Origin: UBA1447 sp964627535
GTDB lineage: Bacteria; Bacillota; Clostridia; Oscillospirales; Acutalibacteraceae
Assembly (NCBI GenBank): GCA_964627535.1
Contig: CAZVJW010000015.1
Location: forward strand, 13,451-77,450
Direction: 5' to 3'
DNA length: 64,000 nucleotides
The notes below the pieces were generated by a model. The model was not told the origin of the DNA, ran no database searches, and was given only the letters and a program-made list of their open reading frames with translations. The position numbers were made by a program, and so were the translations under genes. The first letter of the stretch is position 1. The number at the start of each line of letters is the position of its first letter. Of the stretch, positions 62,901 through 64,000 are shown piece by piece.

Positions 62901-63704
62901 GGAAAATGCACCCCTTCGGCAAACAGCGCGTGCACGTCGATTATCACCGTAACGGCAACGGACATTTTCGGCCATGTTTATTCGGACAGGGTCACGGTTG
63001 CCTTTGCCAACGTTCAGGTAAACGGTGTAAGCCTTGATAAATCCTCGCTGACTTTCTTCTTAGGGGATTCGGCACAGACTTTAACCGCTTCGCTTACCCC
63101 CGCGTTTGCCGGCTATACGACCGCAAACATTAAAACCGTTACCTGGCGCTCCGGCAATACGGATGTCGCGACGGTTAATTCCTCAGGAGCCGTCACGCCG
63201 GTTCACACCGGAACAGCAATCATCACCTGCTATACAGACGACGGCGGAAAAACGGCAACCTGTACGGTAACTGTAAACGGCCCGAAGGTGGTCGCGGCAT
63301 CCGGTTCGACGGCCACGGTAAACATCCAGAAGAAATTAGTTTACGGCGTACCGGAAGGAACGACGAACCTCAGCAGCTATTTAACCACGCCTTACGGCTC
63401 GCTTGTATATACCCCCACCCCTTACGGTTACGGCACAGGCACAAAGGTTGATGTTGTGTTTAACGGCGTAGTGGTTGACACCTATTATCTGGTTATTTTC
63501 GGCGACGGTGACGGCGACGGTTTTGCCGGCGGCAGCGATGCCAGCCTTGCTGCCCTTGCAGCCGCGCATATGCTTGAACTGGACAGCTTGCAAACCTTCG
63601 CCCTTGATGTAAACGGCGACGGCAATGTCGACACCACCGACAGCGGGTTGCTGAAGCAGGCCGGCCTGTTCCAATATACCATTGACCAAACTCACCCGTA
63701 TTAA
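56931..63704 (+). CDS. Giant Ig-like/FIVAR repeat surface protein with C-terminal dockerin-like module
   Basis: 2257 aa in frame with the preceding ORF. After two N-terminal Ig-like regions comes a repeat of about 257-260 residues, six times. Each unit has a helical FIVAR-like segment (starts near residues 567, 827, 1087, 1343, 1604 and 1859; DKTALAEAI type), an Ig-like segment with NQSVQL, ITVTATD and VAFAN, and a BIG2 segment with VTGISLDKSS and VATVSQSGVVTY. The end (about 2190-2255) has two calcium-loop motifs, GDGDGDGFAGGSD and DVNGDGNVDTTDS, as in type I dockerins. Probably cell-surface or extracellular and able to dock onto a cohesin-bearing scaffold. No catalytic domain was seen. Confidence 0.85.
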   Translation: MDTGIKVTLFDAAGNVRATDEIRVLVTKSTAITADFFPNGTTITNKAQVPSTVEVGYSFQLQAVTTPMRLHMGVNYTIKTGQEFATLSDTGLATFTAPGDVTLMVSPDVKGFMDNVLKYADLVGDNPEQIASTVAGLLSKLGVPISTDIMKYVLWGLLYLVGTDNVVQWSEGAISTVANYLLKLGTNDTVTVHVVDNLPVTSFTIAGTTTVQEGATQQLAAATLVPKGATTQGINWQSGNSGYIGIGSSTGLMTGRDAGSGSGSRSTTVTAVLDGVSVSKGVTVTGKNLSAVCEVEITGPAVALIGAMTQMAAKTYPSRLIPVITWGILADDGTTELFATTTASAENSIARINKNGILTPLEGGTVTVIAKTSETVKTYYKVFVGTLVTGIAIQEAPNVAVPVSTSVSYKSMSATLHPVFTPADATNKKIYWTSSTGDISVDANGVCTPTKNSACYAVITATTQDGGFVATCVVSFANYPVTGITLDKSSVDLNEGGTSKLTETITPKGFIGIGAASIKDVFWTSSAANIATVSGGTVTAVYPGDAVITATTVDGFKTAACTVKVRADKTDLNAMISLVTGTNLNPDNFPPEDFAAFTEALQEALDIQVLELATQAQCDAATRFLAANFNALNQYSPLRGIEITYDGAPAPDYKSYKVGIFQIYSNQSLQFSQTITPADADYKSITWSSSNSKMDVDGNGKCNPNTNNATWSVITVTAEDYLGNKYTDSVHVAFANVLATGISLNTNSINNALIHNTTQLTATVTPTGTPLIGADITDVQWISDNPAVATVSDTGLITYVGPGSATISAKTRDGGFTATCGVTVFINKTLLKAALDTVNNANLNFERYTPVTRDALYVAMIRAQQVYDNPDALQTDIDSATAQLNAAYSGLVLYIYINSVTIWNGDNAAGDFVSKNVTLLQNYTNQTIDLTLRLSPLDSYYESIVWTSNSSAVSVDQNGVCRPTANSACFALITVTVTTYYGRTVTDSVYVAFANNSATRVDVTPATINASVGNTPQNITYVVKSVGTLSTVNATLQNVIWSSDNPDSIPVTQSGQVSFLNAGAATIKVTSVDGGVYGTCYVVVSGDKTALAEAIAYIDAQHVNVQDYEYTTSTAFSTAYAHAVEVYNGVTFNQQQIDAATAGLNSTFAALQPYIHMSNLTILRNGTPAPTHIPYKVELWQQYKNQSVQLSYSFAPSNAMYTSIVWSSNDSSITVDQTGKCSPSVAEAGGALITLKATDHFGNIMTDTVFVAFSNYPVTGISIDKTSLTATVGDAPVTITSSFTPTGTFGARVKKTYWTSTDPSVASVSQSGVVTYADAGQCVITATSYDGDFSKTCPVTVYANKVALINAINAIVSFNPNEELYTPASWAVFIAALANAQAVRDVVYAKQADVDAAKAGLLAAFDGLVEYVLINSVQVTYDGATTNGYVTKDVPLTSTYQSQSIQLGYALFPADTTLGTVTWASGSSSISVDQNGLCKPTANNACMAVITVTATDYKNNVRTGSINVTFANYPVTGVSVSPSSIATAVNGGTATLTASVTPAGTLGIGSANFKGVNWSSSNSSVATVTSGGVVSYHNSGTVSIIATTLDGGFTASCEITVSAEKTALLAAISTLGTLQQTHSTPESWTAMMLVYNVSNTVYNNALATQAEVDTAASSLIAAYAALVPYVYVNSAAISVDGVDQNGFVVVHVPSASAYTSSSVALGVLFNPVNAMYANITWSSSSAGVSVTQAGIAKPAANAACFSTVTAHITDNFGNTYTASAVVAFVKVAATSITVSPDVLYAAINSGTVQLTAVMTGENGLTPDFNTIVWTSSNSAVAAVDQTGLVTIGIGGVAIVTASTQAGELSASCTVNVTISKTALANIINQVMQADYKQYDYTAASFAALTAALVNARAVYASSVSDQNTVDQAAAALTTAQNGLVVHHNIESIVITYSGSAAADYISRIVQVYQTYNSQSVQLGVTIAPANAEYLSVVWSSSASSVTVDQTGKCTPSANSACTSIITVTATDIFGHVYSDRVTVAFANVQVNGVSLDKSSLTFFLGDSAQTLTASLTPAFAGYTTANIKTVTWRSGNTDVATVNSSGAVTPVHTGTAIITCYTDDGGKTATCTVTVNGPKVVAASGSTATVNIQKKLVYGVPEGTTNLSSYLTTPYGSLVYTPTPYGYGTGTKVDVVFNGVVVDTYYLVIFGDGDGDGFAGGSDASLAALAAAHMLELDSLQTFALDVNGDGNVDTTDSGLLKQAGLFQYTIDQTHPY

Positions 63705-63721
63705 TTCACGAATGATGTTTC

Positions 63722-63822
63722 ATACTAATTCACGATAAAAAACCTCTAAAAATCAAGCAATATCTTTAATTTATGCGGTTTTTTGCGGAATTTTTAGTTA
63801 GGTTTTTGTGAGTAATTAGTAT
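63722..63822. repeat. MITE-like inverted-terminal repeat element, copy 5 (inverted)
   Basis: 101 bp in the opposite orientation to copies 1 and 4: it starts ATACTAATTCACGATAAAAA and ends GAGTAATTAGTAT. It lies directly after the giant protein's stop codon, between the stop and the terminator, so it would be transcribed as part of the 3' end. Confidence 0.87.
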
Positions 63823-63824
63823 CG

Positions 63825-63860
63825 GCCTGCCGGATTCAATGAATCCGGCAGGCTTTTTTT
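63825..63860 (+). terminator. Rho-independent terminator
   Basis: GCCTGCCGGATTC and GAATCCGGCAGGC form a perfect 13-base stem with a 3-base loop, followed by seven T. Confidence 0.93.
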
Positions 63861-64000
63861 ATACCCGCGAAGGGTGAAAATATGTTATACTAAGCGGCGA
63901 TGAAAAGCGTTGTTAGATTTGCGATGATTTTTTGTGCTGCACAAAGCGGACGACGATGCTTTGCTGTCGCAAGGCAAGGAGGACAACGCAGTACGGCGCA
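63861..64000. other. Window end, no supported gene
   Basis: An ATG at 63900 opens a frame that runs to the edge (MKSVVRFAMIFCAAQSG), but there is no ribosome site and the residues do not look like a known protein start. The GC-richer stretch from about 63935 may be a repeat or the start of something outside the window. Confidence 0.3.

Overview
The window looks like part of a chromosome from an anaerobic, Gram-positive Clostridia-type bacterium. The evidence is moderate-to-low GC, many consensus sigma-A promoters (TTGACA-17-TATAAT class), strong GGAGG-like ribosome binding sites with frequent GTG and TTG starts, a LexA repressor of Firmicute type, and a very large secreted Ig-like protein ending in a dockerin-like calcium-binding module. 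No rRNA, tRNA, CRISPR array, transposase or phage gene was found.

Layout. (1) 1-3379, minus strand: a sugar catabolism operon with a Gfo/Idh/MocA oxidoreductase followed by three xylose-isomerase-like TIM barrel proteins, the last cut by the window edge. (2) 3618-31354: fifteen cobalamin-binding-domain radical SAM genes in two paralogous families. Family A (about 490 aa) has eight genes on the minus strand and one, frameshifted, on the plus strand. Family B (about 640 aa) has six head-to-tail genes on the plus strand, led by a polyprenol-phosphate-type glycosyltransferase. (3) 31387-34104: two polytopic membrane proteins that may be GT-C-type glycosyltransferases. (4) 34273-37682, minus: DegT-type aminotransferase, GtrB-like glycosyltransferase and a further radical SAM protein. 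(5) 38161-42664, plus: a nucleotide-sugar operon (RmlD-like reductase, nucleotidyltransferase-HAD phosphatase fusion, GHMP sugar kinase, epimerase, cupin) resembling the GDP-D-glycero-D-manno-heptose route. (6) 42931-51066, minus: four beta-lactamase-fold serine hydrolases and two YhhN/TMEM86-type membrane proteins in a duplicated arrangement, divergent from lexA. (7) 51956-56173, minus: a secreted alpha/beta hydrolase, a small unknown protein, and the murD2-murL pair for an alternative D-glutamate route in peptidoglycan synthesis. (8) 56418-63704, plus: a giant secreted repeat protein interrupted by one in-frame TAG.

The most unusual feature is region 2. Fifteen B12-type radical SAM paralogs next to polyprenol-dependent glycosyltransferases, membrane proteins and heptose-type sugar genes suggest an envelope glycan or glycolipid (or its lipid carrier) that is methylated or otherwise modified at many unactivated carbons. 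This is inference from gene content; the substrate cannot be read from sequence. A family of five MITE-like elements of about 100 bp, two of them lying in the 5' leaders of genes in this region, is a second layer of structure.

Limits: all family assignments come from reading motifs by eye, without database searches. Functions of the radical SAM paralogs, the serine hydrolases and the membrane proteins are family-level only.
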